From contig JADFDM010000001.1 in the NCBI GenBank assembly GCA_018262795.1, positions 344,283-405,907 of the forward strand: a stretch of DNA of 61,625 bases, in the 5' to 3' direction. Below, piece after piece: positions 26,977 through 34,674 of the stretch. The first letter of the stretch is position 1. Each line of letters begins with the position of its first letter. The stretch is from Sphingobacteriales bacterium. Lineage in GTDB: Bacteria > Bacteroidota > Bacteroidia > Chitinophagales > LD1. The position numbers were made by a program, and so were the translations under genes. A model generated the notes under the pieces. The model saw nothing but the letters and a program-made list of their open reading frames with translations, was not told the origin of the DNA and ran no database searches.

Positions 26977-28149
26977 ATGGAAGGAGTAATACTTTTCGCA
27001 GATGACCATGTTTTCCATTCGGGCAGAATGGAAAATGAACTTTTTCAAAAATTTAATTTGGAAGGTAAGTTTTCAATCTTGCCAATAGATAATTTATCTA
27101 TACTTGAAAAAACCGTTTCCTCTGTATCAACATATAGAGCAATAATTTTAGATTGGAACTTTAAACAAGATAGCGGAGAGGAAGGTGTATCAATTCCAGA
27201 TGCTACTCCATACAAGTTTTTAAAGAGCAATAAAATATTCTCTCTTGTTTATGTGTATTCACAAGCCGCAATTTCTCCAGAAGAAAAGGCAGAGTTAGAA
27301 GGACTTTATCCCAACAAAATATTTTTTGCTACAAAAGAAACCGATAAAAGCATTGATGTAGAGCACAAGAAAATTTCTGAAGGTATTGAAGGCTTTGAAA
27401 AAGCAAACCAACATTTGACAACTCCTTTCATTTGGAGTCAAGCAATAAACACATCTGTTCAAACTATATTTAATGAACTTGAAAGTGCAGACCCGAACTG
27501 GATAAAAGAAATTTATTCGACTGCCAAAGCGGATGGTTCAGAACCAAACGCAGTAGTAATAGGCGTATTTCAAAATCTTTTAAACGAATCAATAATTCAA
27601 AACGGAAGTCTCACAAAATCATTAGCCGATTCGGCAGCTTTGGCTGATGTTCCGGTTGCTTCTAAGGAGGAATCATCAGCCAAGCTTTACAATAGAATTT
27701 ACTATACACAGTTGCTTATAGGTGCTCCGATAATGACAGGTGATATATTCAAATTTAGCGAAGATGAATTTGCTATTTTGATAACGCCAGAGTGCGATGT
27801 AAATGCAAAAAAGGAAACTACACTTGAGTTCCTTAAATTCTCTAAAACAGCTTCTGCCGCATTCATTACAAGAAAGAAAAAAGATGATGAACTTTTTAAT
27901 AATAAAGTTCAAAGCAGGCATATCCTCCCTTCATTCCCTTTTATTGCAAAATCTTACAATCTTTCAGCCTTCATAGATTTTGAGACGGCTTTTGTTGTAA
28001 AAGTTAAAAGCGAATTTGAGAATAAGAGAAGTGATTACAAATTAAATTCTCCCTACATATTTCAACTAAGACAAAGATATTTGGCTTACATCGGACGAGT
28101 TGGAGTTCCAGCTATTCCACCAAGTTTAAAAGCATTTAACCTAAAATAG
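26977..28149 (+). CDS. Receiver-like protein with large C-terminal domain of unknown function
   Basis: A 390-residue protein; ATG 26977 follows the previous stop by one base. Residues 1-125 have every receiver landmark: D9-D10 in LFADDH, Asp59 in IILDWNF, Ser95 in VYVYSQ, Lys120 in FFATK. The remaining ~260 residues match no family I recognise. They contain FIWSQAINTSVQ, an alanine/serine-rich helix (SLTKSLADSAALADV), ITPECDVNAKK and a basic C-terminus with LRQRYLAYIGR. There is no HTH. As partner of the upstream kinase-like protein it could be the effector, switched by phosphorylation of Asp59. Nuclease or other activity cannot be read from the sequence. Confidence 0.75.
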   Translation: MEGVILFADDHVFHSGRMENELFQKFNLEGKFSILPIDNLSILEKTVSSVSTYRAIILDWNFKQDSGEEGVSIPDATPYKFLKSNKIFSLVYVYSQAAISPEEKAELEGLYPNKIFFATKETDKSIDVEHKKISEGIEGFEKANQHLTTPFIWSQAINTSVQTIFNELESADPNWIKEIYSTAKADGSEPNAVVIGVFQNLLNESIIQNGSLTKSLADSAALADVPVASKEESSAKLYNRIYYTQLLIGAPIMTGDIFKFSEDEFAILITPECDVNAKKETTLEFLKFSKTASAAFITRKKKDDELFNNKVQSRHILPSFPFIAKSYNLSAFIDFETAFVVKVKSEFENKRSDYKLNSPYIFQLRQRYLAYIGRVGVPAIPPSLKAFNLK

Positions 28150-28154
28150 AAATG

Positions 28155-28241
28155 CCAACGCTACAAAAAAATACACTCTTAAAAAACGCACAAGCCAACG
28201 CTGGAAGCATTTTTTTTAAGAGAGTATTTTTTTCTCCACCC
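28155..28241. other. Long hairpin, right member of a pair
   Basis: CCAACGC (28155-28161), then arms 28165-28186 and 28212-28233 (22 bp, one mismatch, 25-base loop), then CTCCACCC (28234-28241). It starts 6 bases after the operon's last stop, so it probably ends the transcript. It shares framing motifs but not stem sequence with 23043-23123. 28242-28390 holds no recognisable feature. Confidence 0.75.
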
Positions 28242-28390
28242 AAAAAATCCTCCCTTCCTTTTTTTACAAATTTATTTCCCCCACCGCACGGGTTCACTGG
28301 TAATCGGACAGTCACATCTTCTAATGTAAATCGCTTCGGACAAAGTGTGTGCAAACTTGACACGACACATCTTCGGACGGAAAGAAGAGC

Positions 28391-28515
28391 AGCAGCTACC
28401 CAAAAGGCGGGGTTTCGTGCTTCGCAGACACATTTGTGGTAGCAGAAAGTTCAGCTCTCCGAATAAAGTTTAGTGGTAAAAATCCCGCCCTTCGGGTAGC
28501 TGCAAACCGTCAGGC
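28391..28515. other. attC-like imperfect palindrome (decayed left core)
   Basis: AGCAGCTACCCAAAAGGCGGGG at the left end pairs with ATCCCGCCCTTCGGGTAGCTGC at 28482-28503 over about 20 bp with few mismatches, and GTCAGGC (28509-28515) stands where an attC would have its GTTAGGC-type core. The GCTAAC left core seen in the sister site at 60803-60933 is missing. The two sites share most of their sequence, including the TTTAGTGGTAAAAA stretch. Confidence 0.6.
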
Positions 28516-28779
28516 TGTGAAATAACCCCCTCTTTGGTTTTTCGCGGCATAAAAACCGTAATAGGCTTTTTGTATAGAGCGATTCAAAGCGATTTGAGCT
28601 TGCCGTTTTTCAGGTAGCTATTCTTCCACTAAAATTTTGAAGAGCGTAAAAGTGCTGTAAACGAAGCAGTTTTTGGCAAAGCCGGGCAATCCTCTTGTAG
28701 TCGGTGGCCAGTTTTGGAGTTTTTCTAATAGCTCAGAGATGCCGAGGATGTTGATGCTGCGTTTGAGATTATAGACCAA
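28516..28779 (-). pseudogene. 3' half of IS1182-like element (frameshifted remnant)
   Basis: The minus strand encodes VYNLKRSINILGI and ELLEKLQNW, the C-terminal end of an IS1182-like transposase. One base is then missing relative to the copy at 61027-61200 (W-P-P-T-T instead of W-Q-P-N-Y-K), so the frame is broken. Similarity to the other copy stops at 28779, just before the M23 peptidase gene. With 22611-22895 it makes a permuted, split element around the accessory operon. Confidence 0.85.
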
Positions 28780-28830
28780 CGAAGTACGCATTATTAATCT
28801 TTTTGTGGAGAGTATTCCGCTTCTTCTGGC

Positions 28831-29811
28831 TTAGTCTAATGCTTGCCCCGGATTGCCGGATAGCTCTAGCATTTTCTGGAACTCAACATCTTTCAGGTCG
28901 TTGTAGTAAAAATATACGGGGTTCACTGCGCTGCCGTTCTTCAATACCTCATAGTGTAAGTGTGGTCCGGTGGACTTTCCGGTGCTGCCCACGTTTCCGA
29001 TTAAGTCTCCCCGCTTCACTTTTTGCCCCTGCTTTACCTGAAAGCGCGACAAGTGAGCGTAACGAGTGCGATAGCCGTAGCCGTGATTGATAATGATTTC
29101 GTTGCCATAGCCGCCAAAGGAATAGTTCACGGTTTCCACCACCCCGTCACCGGTGGCAAAAACTTCAGTTCCGATAGGGGCGCTAAAGTCCATGCCCTCA
29201 TGAAACTTGGCAATTTTGTAAATAGGATCTACGCGATAGCCGTAGCCCGATGCGAGCCGCTTTAATTTCTTATTCGACACCGGCTGAATAGAAGGGATAG
29301 AGGCCAACATCTGTTTTTGGTTCTTTACCATATCCGCAATTTGATCAAACGACTTTGACTGTATCACCATCTGTTTCTTCAGCTTATCTACTTTTACCGA
29401 AATATCCTTCATCAACTCCCCGTTATCGTATTTCTCTAAGTAGCGAAACTTGTTCACCCCTCCCGAACCTGCCTTCCACACATCATCGCTAATCGGTTCG
29501 GCCTCAAACATCACTCGATAGATATTTCCATCGCGATAATGCAGTTCATCCAGCACGGAGGTAAGCCTATCCACCTCCTGATTCAACAAATAATATTGAT
29601 CCTGCATTTCCCCTATTTCTCCTTTCAAAATTTTCTCCTTCGGGGAATCTACAAATTTGTAATAGATGGTAGAAATAGCCAGTGAAAACACCAGCGCTGC
29701 CATCATAAAAGCCAACATCCTCAGAATGCTGGAGGTCCAACTAACCACCGCTTTTTCGTAGCGAAGGGTATGGGTGTTGAAGATGTATTTTTCTTTTTTC
29801 CTTAAAGCCAT
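28831..29811 (-). CDS. M23-family metallopeptidase, membrane anchored
   Basis: A 326-residue protein: short basic cytoplasmic tail (LRKKEKYIF), one membrane segment (about 28-50, MLAFMMAALVFSLAISTIYY), a coiled periplasmic region, and a C-terminal LytM/M23 domain with HEGMDFSAP, GYGNEIIINHG, YAHLS and GPHLHYEV. All zinc and catalytic His/Asp residues are present, so it is probably an active peptidoglycan endopeptidase of the envelope. It is transcribed divergently from alaS. The 247-base gap between them shows no recognised feature. Confidence 0.93.
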   Translation of the reverse strand: MALRKKEKYIFNTHTLRYEKAVVSWTSSILRMLAFMMAALVFSLAISTIYYKFVDSPKEKILKGEIGEMQDQYYLLNQEVDRLTSVLDELHYRDGNIYRVMFEAEPISDDVWKAGSGGVNKFRYLEKYDNGELMKDISVKVDKLKKQMVIQSKSFDQIADMVKNQKQMLASIPSIQPVSNKKLKRLASGYGYRVDPIYKIAKFHEGMDFSAPIGTEVFATGDGVVETVNYSFGGYGNEIIINHGYGYRTRYAHLSRFQVKQGQKVKRGDLIGNVGSTGKSTGPHLHYEVLKNGSAVNPVYFYYNDLKDVEFQKMLELSGNPGQALD

Positions 29812-30058
29812 TTCTAATAAGGTTCGAGCCGGTTCAGCTACCTAACAGTATCGCTATTTCTTTTATTTTCGCACCTCCTCAAAATCAGTAGAATCAGGTC
29901 GGTTTTGAAGGGCTAATGTAGTTGAAAATTTATTTTAAGCCACTCTTTCACCAGCGTGGGAGTTTAAATTCAGTTAAGAGATGATAAAGAGTTTCCGCAA
30001 AATCGTTCTCTCGAAAAGGTAAAACGATTTTGGTGGAAGATTCAGATAAAGGATAAAT

Positions 30059-32683
30059 ATGACTTCGGAGCAAATACGCAAAGCGTTTCTCGATTTTTTT
30101 GAAAGCAAAGCACACAAAATTGTGCCCAGTGCGCCTATTGTGGTAAAGAACGACCCCACGCTGATGTTTATCAATAGCGGCATGGCTCCTTTCAAGAATA
30201 TTTTTTTGGGCAACGAGCCTATTAAATATCCGCGAATAGCCGATACTCAAAAATGCCTGCGCGTAAGCGGAAAGCATAATGACTTGGAAGAAGTGGGGGT
30301 AGATACCTACCACCACACCATGTTTGAAATGTTGGGCAACTGGAGCTTTGGCGACTATTTTAAGAAGGAAGCGATTGAATGGAGTTGGGAACTGCTCACC
30401 CAAGTGTATCGCTTAGAAAAAGAACGCTTGTATGTAACCGTGTTTGAAGGCGATACGAAAGAAAACCTCGCCTTTGATCAGGAAGCATCGGATGAATGGA
30501 AGAAATGGATTGACGAAGGTCGTATTCTGAAAGGAAATAAGAAGGATAACTTTTGGGAAATGGGCGATACCGGCCCTTGTGGGCCTTGCTCTGAAATTCA
30601 TATTGATTTACGAAGTGACGAAGAGCGGAAGCAACAGCATGGCAAAGATTTAGTGAATGCCGGTCATCCTCAGGTGATAGAAATTTGGAACAATGTGTTT
30701 ATGGAGTTTGAGCGCAAAGCCGATGGCTCCTTAGTGAAATTAGAGAAGCAACATGTAGATACCGGAATGGGCTTTGAGCGCTTGTGTGTGGCGGTGCAAA
30801 AGAAAACGAGCAACTACGATACCGATATTTTTCAGCCCACGATACAGTTTGTAGCCACCAGAGCTAAAGTAACCTACGGAGATAATGAAAAAACAGATAT
30901 TGCACTTCGGGTAATAGCCGATCATATTCGCGCCATTTCCTTCACTATTGCCGATGGGCAATTACCTTCCAACACCGGTGCAGGGTATGTGATTCGCAGA
31001 ATTTTGAGAAGAGCGGTTCGCTATGCTTATTCCTATCTCGGCTTTGAAACACCACTTCTCTGCGACTTGGTTCCGCTCATTGCTAATCAGTTTGCAACGG
31101 TATTCCCTGAGTTAAAAGCACAAGAAGATTTTGTGGCAAATGTGATTAGAGAAGAAGAAACTTCTTTCCTTAGGACGCTCGCTCATGGCATCAAACGCTT
31201 CGCCATCATTGAAGAAGAATTAGTGAAGAGCAATGATCAATTAGTGGATGGTAAAACTGCTTTTGAACTTTTCGATACCTATGGCTTCCCTTTGGACCTT
31301 ACTCGTTTAATGGCTGCCGAAAAAGGGTTCTCAATGGATGAAGCCGGTTTCAACAAAGAGATGGCTGCTCAAAAAGCAAGAGGCCGCAAAGATGCTGCTA
31401 CCGACCAAAGCGATTGGATAGAAGTGGGAGAGGAGGCAAAGACAGAATTCATCGGCTACGATTTTCAGGAAGCCGATTCGTACTTAGTAAAGTACCGCAG
31501 CATAAAGCAAAAAGATAAAGAACTGTTTCAGTTAGTCTTGAACAAAACCCCCTTCTATGCCGAGAGCGGAGGACAAGTAGGCGATACCGGCTATCTCGAC
31601 TTTGGCGGAGAAAAGATTGAGGTGCTGGATACCAAAAAAGAGAATGACCTTATTGTTCATTTGGTGAAGAAACTTCCGGCACAACTCAACACCCCGCTTC
31701 ATGCAAAAATCAATTCAACGAAACGGAGCGATACGATAAAGAACCACTCTGCCACTCACTTATTGCAAGCAGCTTTAAGGCAGGTGTTGGGTTCCCATGT
31801 GCAGCAGAAAGGCTCGCTCGTTCATCCCGATCATTTGCGTTTCGACTTCTCTCACTTTGCAAAGATGACCGATGAGGAAATTGCCCAGGTAGAGCAGATA
31901 GTGAATGATAAGATCATGGAGAATGTTGCCTTAGAGGAAAGGCGCAACGTGCCTATTGCTGATGCTAAGAAATTGGGCGCTACCATGTTGTTTGGCGAAA
32001 AGTATGGAGAGTTTGTGCGCGTAATCACCTTCGATGAAACATTTTCGCGCGAACTGTGTGGCGGTTGTCACGTACATTCTACCGGTGAGGTGGGCTTGTT
32101 CAAAATAATTTCGGAAAGTTCTATCGCTTCGGGCGTGCGCAGAATAGAAGCGGTGACGGGGCGCAAAGCTATAGACTATGTGAATGCTAAGTTGAAGGAC
32201 TTAGAAAGCATTGCCGCCCACTTTAAAGGCTCTAAGAACATTGTGCAGAGCATAGAACAGTGGAGAGAAAGTGCCGATAAACTGGCAAAAGAGAACGAGC
32301 AGTTGCAAGATAAATTGATTGGCGGGCTTGCCAAGGAATACAAACTTGCTTTTGAACAAGTGGGAAGTGTTCATTTTTTGGCCGATAAAAACGTAGCGGT
32401 CACTTCAGCCGATGCACTGCGCAAACTTGGGCTGATACTGGTGAGCGAAGTGAAAGATAATTTTGTGATGTTGCTTTCAACCCATGTGAATGGCAAGCAG
32501 ATTGTTCATCTGCGCATTGCTCCTTCGCTGGGGGTCAATGGAAATCAACTGCTGAAAGAATTGGCTCCTGCCATTAAAGGAGGTGGCCCGGCTGATTTTG
32601 TGCAGGCAAGTACCGCAAACATGAGTGATGTGGAGGACTTGGCGAAGAAGTTGAGAGAGAGGTTTACTAATTTATCTTTGTAG
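30059..32683 (+). CDS. alaS: Alanine--tRNA ligase
   Basis: An 874-residue class II synthetase of normal length. The N-terminal motif SEQIRKAFLDFFESKAH and the motif 1/2 regions (FINSGMAPFKNIFLG, KCLRVSGKHNDLEEVG) are followed by GDTGPCGPCSEIH. The editing domain has NHSATHLLQAAL and CGGCHVHSTGEVG zinc ligands, and the C-terminal C-Ala domain ends with GGGPADFVQAS. It charges tRNA-Ala in the cytoplasm. The gene is followed by a small toxin-antitoxin pair and gatB on the same strand with almost no gaps, so one transcript is likely. Confidence 0.98.
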   Translation: MTSEQIRKAFLDFFESKAHKIVPSAPIVVKNDPTLMFINSGMAPFKNIFLGNEPIKYPRIADTQKCLRVSGKHNDLEEVGVDTYHHTMFEMLGNWSFGDYFKKEAIEWSWELLTQVYRLEKERLYVTVFEGDTKENLAFDQEASDEWKKWIDEGRILKGNKKDNFWEMGDTGPCGPCSEIHIDLRSDEERKQQHGKDLVNAGHPQVIEIWNNVFMEFERKADGSLVKLEKQHVDTGMGFERLCVAVQKKTSNYDTDIFQPTIQFVATRAKVTYGDNEKTDIALRVIADHIRAISFTIADGQLPSNTGAGYVIRRILRRAVRYAYSYLGFETPLLCDLVPLIANQFATVFPELKAQEDFVANVIREEETSFLRTLAHGIKRFAIIEEELVKSNDQLVDGKTAFELFDTYGFPLDLTRLMAAEKGFSMDEAGFNKEMAAQKARGRKDAATDQSDWIEVGEEAKTEFIGYDFQEADSYLVKYRSIKQKDKELFQLVLNKTPFYAESGGQVGDTGYLDFGGEKIEVLDTKKENDLIVHLVKKLPAQLNTPLHAKINSTKRSDTIKNHSATHLLQAALRQVLGSHVQQKGSLVHPDHLRFDFSHFAKMTDEEIAQVEQIVNDKIMENVALEERRNVPIADAKKLGATMLFGEKYGEFVRVITFDETFSRELCGGCHVHSTGEVGLFKIISESSIASGVRRIEAVTGRKAIDYVNAKLKDLESIAAHFKGSKNIVQSIEQWRESADKLAKENEQLQDKLIGGLAKEYKLAFEQVGSVHFLADKNVAVTSADALRKLGLILVSEVKDNFVMLLSTHVNGKQIVHLRIAPSLGVNGNQLLKELAPAIKGGGPADFVQASTANMSDVEDLAKKLRERFTNLSL

Positions 32684-32694
32684 AAATTTTGAGG

Positions 32695-32916
32695 ATGAAC
32701 CTGTTAGAAGAAATAAAGAAATTAAGTCAGGCCGAAAAGATTCTGTTAGTAGAACAAATTTGGGATGATATGGCTCGTGAAAGAGAGGATGACTTAACTC
32801 AAGAGCAAAAAGATGAATTAGATAGACGATTAGATTTGGCTGAGGAAGGAAAGATCCAATACCATTCATGGGCGGATGTAAAGGAGCGTATCCGGTTATT
32901 GAAAAAAGATGTATAA
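32695..32916 (+). CDS. Addiction-module antitoxin-like protein
   Basis: A 73-residue helical, highly charged protein (NLLEEIKKLSQAEKILLVEQIWDDMA ... LTQEQKDELDRRLDL), matching the 'putative addiction module component' family found next to RelE/ParE toxins. ATG 32695 is preferred to the TTG two codons upstream. It begins 11 bases after alaS and its last 8 bases overlap the toxin gene, the usual antitoxin-first order. It probably binds and neutralises the next gene product and may repress its own transcription (family knowledge). Confidence 0.82.
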   Translation: MNLLEEIKKLSQAEKILLVEQIWDDMAREREDDLTQEQKDELDRRLDLAEEGKIQYHSWADVKERIRLLKKDV

Positions 32917-33202
32917 GGTCGAACTGTCAGAGTTAGCAATACTCGAACTTCAGGAAGCCTACATTTGGTATGATGAACAACGTTCGGGCTTGGGAGATGA
33001 GTTGATGATTTGCTTCGAACAAGGTATTGAAACACTTCCCCATCCTCCTAATTTTCAAGTCAGATACAGAAGTTTGCGAACATCCCGAATCAAAAGATTC
33101 CTTACAAAATTGTTTTGTAGGATTGTTGGGGAGGATACGGTTAAAGTTGAATCATTTTTTCACACAAGCAGAAATCCGAGCATCTGGAAGAATATATCAT
33201 GA
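32909..33202 (+). CDS. RelE/ParE-family toxin
   Basis: A 97-residue protein with the RelE/ParE fold signature: YKVELSELAILELQEAYIWYDEQRSGLGDELM, the central FQVRYRSLRTSRIKRFLTKLFC strand pair, and VKVESFFHTSRNPSIW at the C-terminus. Members either cleave mRNA at the ribosome (RelE) or inhibit gyrase (ParE); which applies is not decidable here. The start overlaps the antitoxin by 8 bases and the stop overlaps the gatB start (ATGA at 33199-33202). Toxin translation is thus sandwiched between antitoxin and an essential gene. Confidence 0.85.
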   Translation: MYKVELSELAILELQEAYIWYDEQRSGLGDELMICFEQGIETLPHPPNFQVRYRSLRTSRIKRFLTKLFCRIVGEDTVKVESFFHTSRNPSIWKNIS

Positions 33203-34653
33203 GCAACAACAAATACGATAAATACGAAGTGATCATAGGTTTAGAAGTACACGCGCAGCTTTCTACACTCAGCAAAATGTATTCCGGTGATTCGGCTGAG
33301 TATGGCGGCTCTCCCAACACGCATGTGAGTGCTGTTTCCTTGGGGCATCCGGGCACGCTGCCGATGGTGAATGAAAAGGCGATTGAGTATGCCGTGAAAA
33401 TAGGGCTGGCTACGCACAGCGAAATCCGACATGAAAATCAATTTGCCCGTAAAAATTATTTCTATGCCGACCTCCCAAAGGGCTATCAGATTACGCAGGA
33501 TAAAACTCCTATTTGCACCAACGGCTGCATCGAGTTTGAATTAGAAGGAGAAAAGAAAAGTGTTCGTCTTACCCGCATCCATTTAGAAGAAGATGCCGGA
33601 AAATCAATTCATGATATGGACCCTTACTTTACACTCGTAGATTTGAATCGTGCCGGTGTTCCTTTAATTGAAATAGTTTCGGAACCCGACCTGCGCAGTG
33701 GCGATGAAGCGATGGCCTACCTGAACGAAGTGCGCAAATTAGTGCGCTATCTCGGTATCTGCGATGGCAATATGGAGGAAGGGAGTATGCGCTGCGATGC
33801 GAACGTTTCGGTGCGCTTGAAAGGTGCTACCGATTTTAATCAGCGCAGCGAAATAAAGAACATGAATAGTATGCGCAATGTAAAGCGCGCCATTGAGTAC
33901 GAGTTTATTCGCCAAATAGATACGGTGGAGGCAGGGGAGAAGCTCGCGCAAGAAACACGCGGCTTTGATGCGGTAAAGGGGATTACGCTTTCGCAGCGGA
34001 GCAAAGAACATGCACACGATTATCGCTATTTCCCCGAGCCGGATCTGCCACCGGTGTTATTGACCGATGAATATATTCAATCCGTAAAAGCTGATATGCC
34101 CAAACTCTCGGCTGAGTTGAAGGAAGAATATATGCAGCGGCTCGAATTGCCCGAATACGATGCCCGCTTATTGAGTGATGATAAATACACTTCGGAATAT
34201 TTTAATCAACTGATTGAGCATACCACCAATTACAAAGCCGCCTCCAACTGGATGTTGGGGCCCATCAAAAGCTATTTGAATGAAAATGGAATTGAAATTC
34301 AACAGTTCAAAATAGCGCCTGCGCAAATCGCAGCATTGGTGGCTTTGATTGACGAAGGCAAAACCAACTTCTCGGTGGCTTCTGCTAAAATCTTTCCGGC
34401 ACTGTTAGCGCAATTGGATAAAACACCCCTGCAAATTGCACAGGAACTAAACCTTCTTCAAAACAGTGATGAGACGATGATTGCTGAACTGGTAGCGCAG
34501 GCACTTGCTAAATTCCCTGAAAAAGTAAGTGAATATCATGCGGGCAAGAAAGGTTTGCTCGGCTTATTCGTTGGAGAGGTAATGAAATTATCAAAGGGCA
34601 AAGCCGACCCGAAATTGACCAATAAACTTTTACTCGAAAAATTAGAATCTTAA
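33199..34653 (+). CDS. gatB: Aspartyl/glutamyl-tRNA(Asn/Gln) amidotransferase subunit B
   Basis: A 484-residue GatB of normal length: YEVIIGLEVHAQL, FARKNYFYADLPKGYQITQ, RIHLEEDAGKS, NRAGVPLIEIVSEPD, MRCDANVSVR and DYRYFPEPDLPP. The tail is the YqeY-like helical domain. With GatA and GatC it converts misacylated Glu-tRNA(Gln) or Asp-tRNA(Asn) using ATP and glutamine-derived ammonia. Its ATG overlaps the toxin stop by four bases. gatA and gatC are not in the window. Confidence 0.98.
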   Translation: MSNNKYDKYEVIIGLEVHAQLSTLSKMYSGDSAEYGGSPNTHVSAVSLGHPGTLPMVNEKAIEYAVKIGLATHSEIRHENQFARKNYFYADLPKGYQITQDKTPICTNGCIEFELEGEKKSVRLTRIHLEEDAGKSIHDMDPYFTLVDLNRAGVPLIEIVSEPDLRSGDEAMAYLNEVRKLVRYLGICDGNMEEGSMRCDANVSVRLKGATDFNQRSEIKNMNSMRNVKRAIEYEFIRQIDTVEAGEKLAQETRGFDAVKGITLSQRSKEHAHDYRYFPEPDLPPVLLTDEYIQSVKADMPKLSAELKEEYMQRLELPEYDARLLSDDKYTSEYFNQLIEHTTNYKAASNWMLGPIKSYLNENGIEIQQFKIAPAQIAALVALIDEGKTNFSVASAKIFPALLAQLDKTPLQIAQELNLLQNSDETMIAELVAQALAKFPEKVSEYHAGKKGLLGLFVGEVMKLSKGKADPKLTNKLLLEKLES

Positions 34654-34674
34654 AAATCCAATTAATTTCATCAC

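Noticed and set aside
23239-28149. Known Detocs, BREX, DISARM or type I restriction system
   Set aside because: No PglZ, helicase, phospholipase D, HsdR/HsdS or other signature gene of those systems is seen; only the two-component idea is shared with Detocs.
28152-28442. 96-codon frame after the receiver-like gene
   Set aside because: Its first part is the long hairpin and the rest includes the attC-like palindrome; no protein signature.
29820-29840. tRNA T-arm-like GGTTCGAGCC
   Set aside because: No acceptor, D or anticodon arm can be built around it.
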